DNA of 50,031 bases from Flavobacteriales bacterium (GCA_029262875.1 JAJCYO010000078.1:1-50031); one strand, 5' to 3'; shown: positions 1-9,695, counted from the stretch's first letter. The notes: generated by a model not told the origin, from the sequence alone. Made by a program: numbers and translations.

Positions 1-678
1 TTCATACAATTTCTCTGCTTTTTGCATCGATTGCCCCTGTTTATTTTCTAATAACATATTCATATAACCAGCAGTAACCTCTCTTGACTGTTGAGCATAA
101 TCCAACAACCCATATTTCACACTGTACCTTTTCATCTGAGCTTCTAACGTATCAATGAGCATTTTCTTATTATCAACCTCGTCTCTTCGGATAACAACAA
201 GTTCTTTTGCTTTTTCTTGGTGAAGTAATTTTATTTTAGTGTTCACCTGATTAATTAGTTCTATAGCAATATCCTTTGCTTTTACCGGATCAGTATCTAT
301 AACTTCAATATTAACAGATTCGTATTTTGTCTTTTTAATAGAAATATTACCGTTGTATTCCTTATGTAAATTGAACAAATAACCTGCCGAAGAAGTATCA
401 ACGTCATAATGCGCTATTAAATCATATTTGGCAATAATACTATCCCTTATATCATTTCCGTAAAACAACTGTAGTAATTGCTCGGTAGGCGTCTCATCAC
501 TATATTTCATTAAGTTGGATGGGTATAGAGCAGCCTCCGTCTTATACTCCGGTGGAATAAAAAATGGAGAAGAAAAAATAACGGACATTACAATCGAAAT
601 AAGACTAACAACAACAAACAGTTTTATCTTTTTTAGTATCAAAGTAAAAAGGTTAGAATATGTATTGTCTATACTCAT
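1..678 (-). CDS. Wzz-family chain-length determinant, C-terminus beyond window
   Basis: About 226 residues are visible and the reading frame runs off the left edge. The start at 678 gives an N-terminus MSIDNTYSNLFTLILKK followed by a hydrophobic segment (about residues 18-38). Next comes PPEYKTEAALYPS, the 'Y-K-(S/T)-x-A' strand that follows TM1 in Wzz/Wzc-type polysaccharide co-polymerases. The rest is a long, charged, probably coiled-coil periplasmic region. In this family, inner-membrane oligomers set polysaccharide chain length or form the export platform. The gene begins two bases after the stop of a related Wzz-like gene, so the two are almost certainly cotranscribed. The second membrane segment, and any kinase domain, lie outside the window, so Wzz (short) versus Wzc (kinase-bearing) cannot be decided. 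Confidence 0.8.
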   Translation of the reverse strand, partial: MSIDNTYSNLFTLILKKIKLFVVVSLISIVMSVIFSSPFFIPPEYKTEAALYPSNLMKYSDETPTEQLLQLFYGNDIRDSIIAKYDLIAHYDVDTSSAGYLFNLHKEYNGNISIKKTKYESVNIEVIDTDPVKAKDIAIELINQVNTKIKLLHQEKAKELVVIRRDEVDNKKMLIDTLEAQMKRYSVKYGLLDYAQQSREVTAGYMNMLLENKQGQSMQKAEKLYE

Positions 679-680
679 TG

Positions 681-1697
681 TTATTTAAAATCAGCTGATT
701 TAATACTTTCAATAAATAAGAGAAAAACCAACGTTAATAAAAATGATGAGAAGGTAGAAACCACAACAATTAACCATCTTATTGGATATGATTTTTTCTC
801 TGCTGGATAAGCATTGTTTACAATAAATTTGTGCTGAAGACTTTTTTGAACATCCACTTTAGTTTCTCTATGTTTATTTCTAAGAACAACTAACCTCTTC
901 TTTTCAGTCCAAATCTCATTATTTAAATCAGTATAGGTACCTGCATGCTCTCCTAATAATTCTAGTTTTTTATTTAATTCCTCAGCAGCATTTTTCTTAC
1001 CTTGTAAAATGGCCGTAGCCAGTTGCTCTGTAATTCTTTCTGTTTGTACACCAACGTCAATTATCCCCATACCTCTTAACACCTTTAAAGAATCTTCTAA
1101 AACTTTTATATAGGCTCTTTCATCATATAGTTCTGCTCCAATTATATGAAGTGCTTGTATCGCTACTTCTCTTCTCATTCTATTATTCACAGTATCCAGC
1201 AATGCTGCTATATCATTAGCTATTGCAGCAGCTGTATCAGCATTATGGTCAAGTACATTAATTTCAACAGACATAAATTTTGTTCGCTCAAAAGAAACGT
1301 TATTCTCATATTCTTTTTGAAGCTTTGTGTTTTTATATTCATCATCATCATCGATATCATAATGGTGCTGAAGGTTGTACTTCTCTATAATTTTATTTCT
1401 AATTTCATCTGAATTTAAAATTTGAAGCATTTGCTCCGCTTCTTCTTCTTCCCCAAGCCTTAGTATATCAATTTTATTACCAACGTCTTCAGATAATAAC
1501 GCTTTTGATATAGAACTAGTTGTAGACGGGAAAAGCACTACCGTAGATTTGTATTTATTTTGAATAAGTAACGACACTACAATTGAGCATATTGCTGCAA
1601 TTACTGTCACCATAATTAAAGGCTTCCTCCATTTATAAAAAAACACGATTAAACTCCCTGAATTTAAATCTGCGTTATTTTCAATCTTACTTCCCAT
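681..1697 (-). CDS. Wzz-family polysaccharide chain-length determinant
   Basis: 338 residues with the standard Wzz layout. TM1 lies at about 26-46 and is followed by NKYKSTVVLFPS. A long helical periplasmic part follows, then a proline-containing segment (AYPAEKKSYPIRW) leading into a C-terminal TM at about 308-330. There is no kinase domain after TM2, so this is a short Wzz-type protein rather than a Wzc tyrosine kinase. It follows the flippase gene by 77 bases and precedes a second Wzz-like gene by two bases. The two share the same opening pattern (for example EQMLQILNSDEIRNKIIEKY here, EQLLQLFYGNDIRDSIIAKY there), so they are paralogues. Its role in surface polysaccharide assembly is inferred from family and neighbours. 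Confidence 0.85.
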   Translation of the reverse strand: MGSKIENNADLNSGSLIVFFYKWRKPLIMVTVIAAICSIVVSLLIQNKYKSTVVLFPSTTSSISKALLSEDVGNKIDILRLGEEEEAEQMLQILNSDEIRNKIIEKYNLQHHYDIDDDDEYKNTKLQKEYENNVSFERTKFMSVEINVLDHNADTAAAIANDIAALLDTVNNRMRREVAIQALHIIGAELYDERAYIKVLEDSLKVLRGMGIIDVGVQTERITEQLATAILQGKKNAAEELNKKLELLGEHAGTYTDLNNEIWTEKKRLVVLRNKHRETKVDVQKSLQHKFIVNNAYPAEKKSYPIRWLIVVVSTFSSFLLTLVFLLFIESIKSADFK

Positions 1698-1774
1698 CTT
1701 GTAATACTATATTTAGTGCTTAATTAGTCTCTAATTTTAGAGAACGGTAAAAATACCTAATTTTATTGAAATGC

Positions 1775-3220
1775 TTATAGTTCCCTGTTAACAAGGATTT
1801 GATACATCTTTTTAAGGTTAATTATTCTCATTATAATTCCAAGTAAGGCTGATATTAATATAAATACCAAAAACTGCAACATAAACCCTGTAACATAGAG
1901 ATTTACCCCATTAATTAAGATCACTATCATACCAACATACAAAGCCACAGCGCCAATGTATTTGTAGTTCATGTTAAAATTAAATACGCTCTTGGCAATA
2001 ATCACTTGCAATACAACAATTGAGAATTGAGTAATCAAACTTGCTATAGCAGAACCTTCTGCTTGAAACCTTGGAATCAAAAGAATATTTAAGATAAAAT
2101 TCAATAGCATCCCTCCTATTGCTAATTGATTGAGTATTTTCAAATTTCCATTCGCTGTCAATAAAGTTCCAAAAATATATGTAGATGCTATTGCAACAAA
2201 ACAAGCCATTAACACACTCAGCACCTGTGCTGATTCTGAAGTATCTGAATCATATAAGATATTCATTATTTCTTTTGAAAAGGAATACGAAAAAATGGCG
2301 ATAACAATGGCAGGGACAAACAATAAGCTGAATGAAAGTTTTACCAGTTCATCCAATTTTTTATTATGCTTAATCATATTTGCAAACATGGGTAGTAGCA
2401 ATACCGCAAATAAAACGCCTATTTGACTCGATGCATCCATTAACCGATAAGCCTGTGCATAAATTGAGGCCTGTCTTTCTCCATCCTCTAACATCATATC
2501 CAGCATAATAGCGTCTAAACGATAATAGAAAGTCATTGTTAATACGAGTAAGGCATAAGGGAATGTCTGTTTCAATATTAAAAGTGAGAACGATTTATTC
2601 AGTTTAAACTTAAATTGCTTTGATTTAACTAAAACAACACTAAATACAATAGCCAGAGTTATTGAATAAGCCAACGTTTGAGCGTAAACAAAGTGCATCA
2701 ATTGGAATTCAGTATTAAAAATATTCCCCCATATTAACACTGCACAAAAACCGATCATTAAGGTTTTATCCAATACAGATAGCAAGCTATCCAAAGTAAA
2801 CAGTTGCAATCCAGCTATATTTGATCTCAAATATTGAATAAATGAGATTAAAAATTGGTTGATAGATAAGAACAACAACATGTAAAACCTATTGGAGTCG
2901 TATCCTATAGCATAACCCACAATAAATGTGACAACAAAATAAGCCACTGCCAATAAGAATTTAAACACCACTATCCCTGAAAAATATTTCGACAACAACT
3001 GTTTATTCTGTGCTATGTTTCTATTGTTAAAATTGGTTATTCCAACATCCAATAAGATATTAAACAACATGGAGAAATTGAATAATGCGAAATAAATTCC
3101 ATATTCTTCTGCAGAAACTATGTTTTGGACCTTTCTGTCTATTCCAAATATCCAAAAAGGCTTAATTAAAAAATTAAGAAATAAGAGTAACGCTAAATTG
3201 GTTATGAATTTTCTTTGCAC
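1775..3220 (-). CDS. Wzx/PST-type polysaccharide flippase (MATE-like)
   Basis: 481 residues, almost entirely hydrophobic, with about 12-14 predicted membrane helices and short basic loops. This fits the polysaccharide transporter branch of the MOP exporter superfamily. The N-terminus (KPFWIFGIDRKVQNIVSAEEYGIYF) matches the helix-1/loop pattern of Bacteroidota lipopolysaccharide and O-antigen flippases. Members move lipid-linked sugar repeat units across the inner membrane. The best start is GTG at 3220 (MQRKFITN). It is the first gene of the minus-strand operon leading into the two Wzz-like genes. It is divergent from the glycosyltransferase at 3290, with only 69 bases for both promoters. The substrate cannot be told from sequence. 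Confidence 0.85.
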   Translation of the reverse strand: MQRKFITNLALLLFLNFLIKPFWIFGIDRKVQNIVSAEEYGIYFALFNFSMLFNILLDVGITNFNNRNIAQNKQLLSKYFSGIVVFKFLLAVAYFVVTFIVGYAIGYDSNRFYMLLFLSINQFLISFIQYLRSNIAGLQLFTLDSLLSVLDKTLMIGFCAVLIWGNIFNTEFQLMHFVYAQTLAYSITLAIVFSVVLVKSKQFKFKLNKSFSLLILKQTFPYALLVLTMTFYYRLDAIMLDMMLEDGERQASIYAQAYRLMDASSQIGVLFAVLLLPMFANMIKHNKKLDELVKLSFSLLFVPAIVIAIFSYSFSKEIMNILYDSDTSESAQVLSVLMACFVAIASTYIFGTLLTANGNLKILNQLAIGGMLLNFILNILLIPRFQAEGSAIASLITQFSIVVLQVIIAKSVFNFNMNYKYIGAVALYVGMIVILINGVNLYVTGFMLQFLVFILISALLGIIMRIINLKKMYQILVNREL

Positions 3221-3289
3221 TAAGAATTGATTTGGAACAAAAATAACTTATCTTATTCAATATTATTACTTTCGCTGTAAAATTAGCCA

Positions 3290-4417
3290 TTGAAAATTGC
3301 CGTAAATACCAGACTTCTTATAAAAGATCAAATGGATGGAATTGGTCTTTTCACCTACGAATCATTTAGGCATATTGTAGCTAAAAACCCTAATGTAGAA
3401 TTTGTATTCATTTTTGATCGTGAACCGCACCCTGATTTTATTTTTGCAAGCAACATTAAATCAGAAGTTATTGGTCCTCAAGCCAGGCATCCATTTTTAT
3501 ATAAAATTTGGTATCAGTATTCCTTAAATAGATTGCTGAAAAGAGTTAGTCCAGATATTTTTGTTGGAACCGATGGCATGCTTCCTCTAAAAACAAGAAG
3601 CAAAACACTAAATGTTATTCATGATTTAAATTTTGAACATCACCCAGAACATTTGCCTCCTATCCTCAGAAATTATTACTGTAGATATTTTCCAAAATTT
3701 ACGAACAAAGCAAATAGAATAGCAACCGTTTCAGAATTCTCTAAAAAAGATATTATTGAAACCTACAAAATTGATGCAGCTAAAATTGATGTGGTCTATA
3801 ATGGTCCTAATGAAAACTTTAAGCCAATTGTTAAAGAAGAAAAAGAAGCTATTCAAAGCAAGTATTCAGAAGGAAACGCTTTCTTTTTATTTGTTGGAAC
3901 ATTACACCCTCGAAAAAATCTCATCAACCTTTTTAAGGCATTCGACCAATTTAAATCACAAACAGGTTCAGATTTTAAATTGTTAATTGTTGGCAAAAAA
4001 ATGTGGTGGACAACTGCAACGGAGAAGGTTTACAACCAACTAAAATTTAAACATGATATTATATTTACTGGTAGAGTAAATGAGAATGAGTTGTACAAAA
4101 TCACGGCTTCCGCTTATGCATTAACGTATGTCCCAATTTTTGAAGGCTTTGGAATCCCCTTAGTTGAAGCGATGAGCTGCGAAACACCAGTTATCACATC
4201 CAATATAACTTCAATGCCAGAGGTAGTTGAAGATGCAGGGATCTTAGTAGACCCTTTCTCTATTGATGATATTAGCAATGCCATGGTAAAAATTGTCTCT
4301 GATGAAGATCTTAGAAATGAATTGGTAGAGAAAAGTAAAATTCAGGCCAAAAAATTTAGTTGGGAAAAAACAGCCAATTTACTTTGGAATTCTATTTTAA
4401 AGACAATAGATGCTTAA
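3290..4417 (+). CDS. GT4-family glycosyltransferase (GT-B fold)
   Basis: 375 residues. The N-terminal half has the Rossmann-like acceptor domain, with NVIHDLNF at about 108-115. The C-terminal half has the nucleotide-sugar domain, with [10 protein letters not shown] (201-210) and the family EX7E signature, E285 and E293 in [27 protein letters not shown] follows, as in GT4 mannosyl/glucosyltransferases. It has no signal peptide or membrane helix, so it is probably a peripheral cytoplasmic enzyme acting on a lipid-linked sugar. The start is TTG at 3290 (MKIAVNTR), since no ATG fits the conserved N-terminus. It overlaps the RNase HII start by eight bases. Being divergent from the flippase operon suggests a shared role in surface glycan synthesis; donor and acceptor are unknown. 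Confidence 0.88.
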   Translation: MKIAVNTRLLIKDQMDGIGLFTYESFRHIVAKNPNVEFVFIFDREPHPDFIFASNIKSEVIGPQARHPFLYKIWYQYSLNRLLKRVSPDIFVGTDGMLPLKTRSKTLNVIHDLNFEHHPEHLPPILRNYYCRYFPKFTNKANRIATVSEFSKKDIIETYKIDAAKIDVVYNGPNENFKPIVKEEKEAIQSKYSEGNAFFLFVGTLHPRKNLINLFKAFDQFKSQTGSDFKLLIVGKKMWWTTATEKVYNQLKFKHDIIFTGRVNENELYKITASAYALTYVPIFEGFGIPLVEAMSCETPVITSNITSMPEVVEDAGILVDPFSIDDISNAMVKIVSDEDLRNELVEKSKIQAKKFSWEKTANLLWNSILKTIDA

Positions 4418-5009
4418 AAGCTATTTCCATAAAAAAGGAATTGAGGCAGGTTGTGATGAAGCAGGAAGAGGGTGTTTAGCTGGTCCTGTTTACGCTGCAG
4501 CTGTCATCTTACCAAAAGACTACAAAAACAAAATCTTAAACGACTCCAAGCAAATCTCAGAAAAGAAAAGAGAAGCACTTAGAGTAGAAATTGAAAAAGA
4601 AGCAATTGCATTTGGCGTTGGGATAGTTGACAACCATGAAATTGATGAAATAAACATTTTAAATGCCTCCTTTTTAGCAATGCACAGAGCAGTTGATCAA
4701 TTAAAAAAAACACCGGAACTTTTAATCATTGACGGAAATCGATTTAATCCCTACCCTAATATTCCGCATGAATGTATTATAAAAGGAGATGCTAAATTTT
4801 TATCCATAGCCGCGGCTTCTATTTTAGCTAAAACTTACCGTGATTATTTTATGTTTAAAATACATCAAGAGTATCCCAATTATGATTGGAATAAAAACAA
4901 AGGATATCCAACAAAAAAACATAGAGAAAGCATTAAATCAGGTGGGTCTACTAAGTACCACCGATTATCGTTTAAACTATTACCAGAACAATTAGCATTG
5001 GATTTGTAA
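4410..5009 (+). CDS. rnhB: Ribonuclease HII
   Basis: 199 residues, the usual RNase HII length. The enzyme cuts RNA in RNA/DNA hybrids and removes single ribonucleotides from DNA. The catalytic DEDD set is visible: D16 and E17 in [10 protein letters not shown]108 in LIIDGNRF, and D127 in [20 protein letters not shown]. The downstream GYPTKKH motif carries the tyrosine that reads the RNA-DNA junction in this family. LNDSKQIS at 43-50 is also typical. The start codon lies inside the last codons of the glycosyltransferase, so translation is probably coupled, although the two functions are unrelated. Confidence 0.97.
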   Translation: MLKSYFHKKGIEAGCDEAGRGCLAGPVYAAAVILPKDYKNKILNDSKQISEKKREALRVEIEKEAIAFGVGIVDNHEIDEINILNASFLAMHRAVDQLKKTPELLIIDGNRFNPYPNIPHECIIKGDAKFLSIAAASILAKTYRDYFMFKIHQEYPNYDWNKNKGYPTKKHRESIKSGGSTKYHRLSFKLLPEQLALDL

Positions 5010-5035
5010 GCTTATCTATTTTTCGACTTTTAAAC

Positions 5036-5068
5036 TTTGTAACTTACAGACTTAGTTCTGTATATTTA
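5036..5068 (+). promoter_or_regulatory. Bacteroidota-type promoter of the kyn operon with embedded palindrome
   Basis: TTTG (5036-5039) and TATATTTA (5061-5068) are 21 bp apart, close to the Bacteroidota consensus TTTG / TAnnTTTG. Between and touching them lies an imperfect 16-bp palindrome with arms ACAGA (5046-5050) and TCTGT (5057-5061). Kynureninase starts 22 bases downstream. This is a sequence match only; the palindrome is a candidate operator. Confidence 0.5.
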
Positions 5069-5090
5069 CATCCCTTTTAAAAGCAATTAA

Positions 5091-6368
5091 ATGACGTACG
5101 AAAATAGTTTGGAGTTTGCCCTCCAACTGGATCAACAAGATGAAATAGCTGGATATAGAAACAAATTTCATATCCCAGTTATTGATGGGAAAGAAACCAT
5201 TTATTTTACTGGAAATTCTTTGGGATTACAACCAAAGTCTACCATAGATTATATCAACACAGAATTACAAGATTGGGCCAAATGGGGTGTAGAAGGTCAT
5301 TTCCATGCTAAAAATCCATGGTTTGCATACCATGAGATGTTCGCTGAACCAATTGCAAAGATAGTTGGAGCACAGCCAAGAGAAGTGGTGGTAATGAACA
5401 ACTTAACAGTGAACCTAAACCTGTTATTGGTTTCATTTTATCGGCCAACAAAAGAACGTTATAAAATTATTTGTGAAGCGAAGGCTTTTCCTTCAGATCA
5501 ATATGCATTAGAAATGCAAGTGAAAAATGCAGGATTTAATCCTGATGAAGCCATCGTTGAAATTGCTCCAAGAGAAGGAAATAGAACCATTCATCATAAT
5601 GACATTATAACCGCAATTAAAGAAGCTGGTGATTCATTAGCATGTGTAATGATTGGCGGTGTAAATTATTTTACCGGACAAGTTTTTGACATGAAATCAA
5701 TAACTACTGCAGCTCATGAAGTTGGAGCAAACTGTGGCTTTGATTTGGCCCATGCAGCGGGAAACATAAAGCTACAACTGCATGAATGGAATGTTGACTT
5801 TGCATGTTGGTGCTCTTATAAATATTTAAATTCTGGTCCAGGTGGTGTTTCTGGAATTTATGTTCATGAGCGTCATTGTGACAATACAGATTTACCACGA
5901 TTTGCAGGTTGGTGGGGACAAGAAAAAGAAACTCGATTTTTGATGGAAAAAGGGTTTAAACCAATGAAATCTGCAGAAGCATGGCAAATGAGTAACGCTC
6001 CTGTTTTAACAATGGCTGCACACAAAGCCGCCATCGATATTTTTGATGAAGTAGGAATGGTCAAATTACTCGAAAAACAAAAACAGCTGTCTGGTTATTT
6101 AGAATTTATCATTGATGATATTAATGCTTCATTAGCCTCTTCAGATAAGTCACTCGAAATAATTACACCAAGGGATTGGAAAGAAAGGGGTTGTCAAGTT
6201 TCAGTTATCGCTCACGGCTACGGGAAAGATTTATTTGATAAACTTACGACCGAAGGTGTCATTACAGACTGGAGAGAACCTAATGCTATCCGAATAGCAC
6301 CAGTTCCATTGTATAACTCCTTCAATGACATTTTTCGTTTTGGAGAAATCTTAAAAAAATCACTTTAA
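5091..6368 (+). CDS. kynU: Kynureninase
   Basis: 425 residues, full length for this PLP-dependent fold-type I enzyme. It hydrolyses kynurenine or 3-hydroxykynurenine to anthranilate or 3-hydroxyanthranilate plus alanine. Visible features are TGNSLGLQPK near the N-terminus, NNLTVNLNLLLVSFY (phosphate-binding and aromatic region, 103-117), FDLAHAAGN (217-225) with the PLP-contacting aspartate, and WCSYKYLNSGPGG with the Schiff-base lysine K244. RFAGWWGQ and the C-terminal RIAPVPLYNS also fit the family. It is the first gene of a run with a TPR-SpoIIE phosphatase (1 base away) and kynurenine 3-monooxygenase. This is two steps of tryptophan degradation or NAD synthesis, with the first (tryptophan dioxygenase) and later steps absent here. 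Confidence 0.97.
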   Translation: MTYENSLEFALQLDQQDEIAGYRNKFHIPVIDGKETIYFTGNSLGLQPKSTIDYINTELQDWAKWGVEGHFHAKNPWFAYHEMFAEPIAKIVGAQPREVVVMNNLTVNLNLLLVSFYRPTKERYKIICEAKAFPSDQYALEMQVKNAGFNPDEAIVEIAPREGNRTIHHNDIITAIKEAGDSLACVMIGGVNYFTGQVFDMKSITTAAHEVGANCGFDLAHAAGNIKLQLHEWNVDFACWCSYKYLNSGPGGVSGIYVHERHCDNTDLPRFAGWWGQEKETRFLMEKGFKPMKSAEAWQMSNAPVLTMAAHKAAIDIFDEVGMVKLLEKQKQLSGYLEFIIDDINASLASSDKSLEIITPRDWKERGCQVSVIAHGYGKDLFDKLTTEGVITDWREPNAIRIAPVPLYNSFNDIFRFGEILKKSL

Positions 6369-6369
6369 G

Positions 6370-8352
6370 TTGAGAAGCATTCTTAAAATAATATGCCTTA
6401 CCTCAGTACTATTTCTTTTTGCTAATCAAAAAGTTCAGAGTCAAACCTTACTTGATAGCTTATATGAAAAATTAAATTCTAACGAACAGGTTCAAGTAAA
6501 ATTGGACTTTTTAAAAAATGCTTCCTACAAGTTACTATACTCAAACCCTGATACAGTTGTTTATTATGCTAACTATGCGCTTAGGTTATGTGAAAAAACC
6601 GAGAACCGACAAGATAAAGCAGATTTTTTAGGCATATTAGGAGAAGCTCACCAACGTTTATCTAATTATTCTGAAGCACTAAAACATACGTTTGAGGCAT
6701 GTAAAATTTGTGAACAAATCAATGACTCAAGCTCTCTTGCTTATAATTACAACACCATTGGTAGTATTTACAGGGTCAGTAATAAATTAGATGAAGGAGC
6801 AGCTTATTATAGAAAAGCACTCAAAATAAGAGAAGAAATGAAAGATTCCAATGGAATTGCTTCTTGCTTCAATAACATTGGTATTGTATACATGATAAAA
6901 GCAGAATACGATACTGGGATGACCATGTGGGGAAATTCACTTAGAATTAAATTAGCCATTGGTGATTCTATTGGAGCATCAACTACAATGAATAACATGG
7001 CCATGTATTACCGTGATATCGGTGAAACTGAAAAAGCACTCAACTATTTTAGTAGCGTGCTTAGAATTAAAAAACGAATTAACGATTATTCAGGAATTAG
7101 TATGGCTTACCATAACTTAGGAGAGCTTTACATTAAACAAGATGAATTTCAAAAGGGCGTTGATTATTACAACAAATCGTTAGAACAAGCCAAAATTTCA
7201 AAATCAAAACAACTCATTAGCTTCCTATACCTCACCTTAGCTGAAACGCACTACAAGCATAATGATTTTAAATTAGCATACGACAACTATGTATTGCACG
7301 ATAACATTCAAGATTCCATTTTCTCTGAAAAAACAGTAAAAAATCTTGATGAAATAGAATCCAAATACGAAAATGAAAAAAAAGCGATTTTGATAGAAAG
7401 TTTGGAAAATGAAAAAGTTGCTCAAAACGAAAAACAAAATTTAATTATTATTTCTTCTGGTTTAGGTTTTTTAGCAATGCTCATCATCATCATCATTGTT
7501 TCAAAAAACTACCGTCAAAAGAAAAAAGATCATACGATTATATCTAATCAGAAAAACATTCTTTCAGAAAAAAATAGAGAAATAACTGACTCCATAACCT
7601 ATGCTAAAAGACTGCAGGAAGCAATTCTTCCTCCACCTCAATTAATTGATGAAAAACTCCCCAACTCCTTTATTGTTTTTCAACCAAAGGATGTAGTAAG
7701 CGGAGATTTTTACTGGTTAGAGTCTGTAGGAGATAACGTCATATTTGCTGTAGCAGACTGTACTGGTCATGGAGTTCCTGGAGCAATGGTTAGTGTTGTT
7801 TGCTCAAATGCTATGAATCGGGCTGTTAAAGAATTTAAGCTAACAGAACCGGCAAAAATATTAGATAAGGTAAGGGAATTGGTGATGGAAACCTTCCGTT
7901 CTGGAGAGCAAGTTGGAGAAATAAACATTGAAGACATTAAAGATGGCATGGACATATCACTCTGCTTATTGAACACAAAAACCAACGAGTTAGAGTATTC
8001 AGGAGCAAATAACCCATTGTGGATATTAAGGAAGGATGGTGAAGAAATGGAGGAGATTAAGGCAGACAAGCAACCGATTGGAGTATACCATGATGCGAAC
8101 AAGCCTTTTACCAATCATACTGTTAAGCTGAACAAAGAGGATTCCATTTATTTATTCTCTGATGGTTTTGCGGATCAATTTGGAGGCGAAAAAGGAAAAA
8201 AATTAAAATACAAACCATTTAAAAACATGCTCATTTCACTACGAGACAAAAGTTTAGGTGAACAAAAAATCATTTTGACCGCTGAATTTAAAAAATGGAA
8301 AGGAGAAATGGAGCAAATTGACGATGTTTGTATCATGAGTGTAAAAATTTAA
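6370..8352 (+). CDS. Membrane TPR-SpoIIE/PP2C phosphatase (kyn operon)
   Basis: 660 residues, starting at TTG 6370 one base after kynU. A signal peptide (1-24, ending VQSQ) is followed by about seven TPR units (about 30-330) placed in the periplasm, one TM (357-376), a helical linker with ITDSITYAKRLQEAILPP (404-422), and a SpoIIE-type PP2C domain (about 425-660). The metal and catalytic motifs are intact: SGDFYW, VADCTGHGVPGAM (D463), KDGMDISL, LFSDGFADQFGG and QIDDVC. The likely role is a sensor phosphatase that dephosphorylates a cytoplasmic STAS-type partner. It overlaps the frame of the downstream monooxygenase region without a gap, so it is almost certainly cotranscribed with the kynurenine enzymes. 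Ligand and substrate are unknown. Confidence 0.9.
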   Translation: MRSILKIICLTSVLFLFANQKVQSQTLLDSLYEKLNSNEQVQVKLDFLKNASYKLLYSNPDTVVYYANYALRLCEKTENRQDKADFLGILGEAHQRLSNYSEALKHTFEACKICEQINDSSSLAYNYNTIGSIYRVSNKLDEGAAYYRKALKIREEMKDSNGIASCFNNIGIVYMIKAEYDTGMTMWGNSLRIKLAIGDSIGASTTMNNMAMYYRDIGETEKALNYFSSVLRIKKRINDYSGISMAYHNLGELYIKQDEFQKGVDYYNKSLEQAKISKSKQLISFLYLTLAETHYKHNDFKLAYDNYVLHDNIQDSIFSEKTVKNLDEIESKYENEKKAILIESLENEKVAQNEKQNLIIISSGLGFLAMLIIIIIVSKNYRQKKKDHTIISNQKNILSEKNREITDSITYAKRLQEAILPPPQLIDEKLPNSFIVFQPKDVVSGDFYWLESVGDNVIFAVADCTGHGVPGAMVSVVCSNAMNRAVKEFKLTEPAKILDKVRELVMETFRSGEQVGEINIEDIKDGMDISLCLLNTKTNELEYSGANNPLWILRKDGEEMEEIKADKQPIGVYHDANKPFTNHTVKLNKEDSIYLFSDGFADQFGGEKGKKLKYKPFKNMLISLRDKSLGEQKIILTAEFKKWKGEMEQIDDVCIMSVKI

Positions 8353-8357
8353 ATCAA

Positions 8358-9695
8358 ATGAAAACAGCAACAATTGTAGGTGCAGGATTAGTAGGCTCTT
8401 TATGGGCAGTATATTTATCTAAAGCAGGATATAAAGTAAAAATATTTGAAGCAAGACCAGATATTCGTAAAGCAGATATTTCTGCAGGAAAGTCTATCAA
8501 TTTAGCACTATCTGATAGAGGATGGAAAGCGTTAGATGCTGTTAATGTTGGTGATGAAATTAGAAAAATTGCCATTCCCATGTCGGGCAGAATTATGCAC
8601 GATTTAGAAGGAAATTTATCTTATCAACCCTATGGAAAAGAAGGTCAAGCCATTTACTCTGTTTCTCGTGGAGGCGTAAATGCAAAGATGATGGACATCG
8701 CAGAAGAAAATGGCAATGCTGAAATATTTTACAATGAAAGATGTACTGGTGCTGATTTAGAAAATGGAATTGTCTACTTAAAAAATACTGAAACCGGATT
8801 GACATCTGAAGTCCAGTCTGATTTGGTGTTTGGAACCGATGGTGCATTTTCTGCCATTCGATACAATGCCATGCAAAAATTAGATCGTTTCGACTATAGC
8901 CAGAAATACATTGAAGATGGATACAGAGAAATTTTATTACCAGCCAACGAAGATGGTTCTTACAAATTGGATAAAAATGCATTACACATTTGGCCAAGAG
9001 GCCGGTTTATGCTTATCGCATTAGCCAATGAAGACGGTTCATTTACATGCACATTGTTTATGCCTTTTAAAGGAGAGAATTCTTTTGAGACATTAACCAC
9101 AAAAGATGCTGTAGACAATTTCTTTAAAACCACATTTACCGATTTTCATGAAATGATGCCCAACATTGCAGATGCCTGGGAAGACCATCCTCTATCGTCC
9201 TTAGCCATTGTACGTTGTTATCCGTGGACACATGGTAAAACTGCTTTAATGGGAGATGCAGCACATGCAACAGTTCCATTTTACGGACAAGGAATGAATT
9301 GTGGTTTTGAAGATTGTACCGTAATGTGGGACATGATGCAAAAATATGGTGATGACATGGATAAAGTGTTTGATGAATACCAAAAATCAAGAAAACCAGA
9401 TGGAGATGGTGTTCAAGATTTATCCCTTCACAACTATCATGTCATGAGAGATTTTGTAGGTGATCCGAAGTTCTTGTTGCAAAAGAAAATCGAAGCTCAT
9501 TTTTCTGAAAAACATCCTGATAAATGGATGCCTTTATACAGTCAAGTAACATTTAGTCATATTCGTTACTCGGATGCGCTAAAAGTAGGCGAAAAACAAG
9601 ATGCCATTATCAAAAATGTGATGGCGAAATTTAATGATATTGAAAACATTTGGGACAGTGAAGAAGTTGAACAGGCTATACTTTCTGAAATTTAA
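8358..9695 (+). CDS. kmo: Kynurenine 3-monooxygenase
   Basis: 445 residues from ATG 8358, where MKTATIVGAGLVGS begins. An upstream in-frame ATG at 8328 would only add ten residues inside the previous gene. This is an FAD-dependent aromatic hydroxylase that converts kynurenine to 3-hydroxykynurenine with NADPH and O2. It has the dinucleotide motif VGAGLVGSLWAV (7-18), DLVFGTDGAFSAIR (the DG motif region), and GDAAHATVPFYGQGMNCGFE (about 299-318), the FAD ribityl-binding GD motif with the conserved Kmo PFYGQGMN. No obvious C-terminal membrane helix is visible. With kynU it supplies 3-hydroxyanthranilate. The spacing from the phosphatase gene is five bases. Confidence 0.96.
   Translation: MKTATIVGAGLVGSLWAVYLSKAGYKVKIFEARPDIRKADISAGKSINLALSDRGWKALDAVNVGDEIRKIAIPMSGRIMHDLEGNLSYQPYGKEGQAIYSVSRGGVNAKMMDIAEENGNAEIFYNERCTGADLENGIVYLKNTETGLTSEVQSDLVFGTDGAFSAIRYNAMQKLDRFDYSQKYIEDGYREILLPANEDGSYKLDKNALHIWPRGRFMLIALANEDGSFTCTLFMPFKGENSFETLTTKDAVDNFFKTTFTDFHEMMPNIADAWEDHPLSSLAIVRCYPWTHGKTALMGDAAHATVPFYGQGMNCGFEDCTVMWDMMQKYGDDMDKVFDEYQKSRKPDGDGVQDLSLHNYHVMRDFVGDPKFLLQKKIEAHFSEKHPDKWMPLYSQVTFSHIRYSDALKVGEKQDAIIKNVMAKFNDIENIWDSEEVEQAILSEI

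Noticed and set aside
3221-3289. Divergent promoter boxes between flippase and glycosyltransferase
   Set aside because: TTTG and TATTACTTTCG-like strings are present but the spacing (about 30 bp) does not fit, so no promoter was called.
8593-8997. A 134-codon open frame on the minus strand
   Set aside because: It lies wholly within kynurenine 3-monooxygenase and has low-complexity composition rich in His, Gln and Phe, as expected for the antisense of a coding frame.
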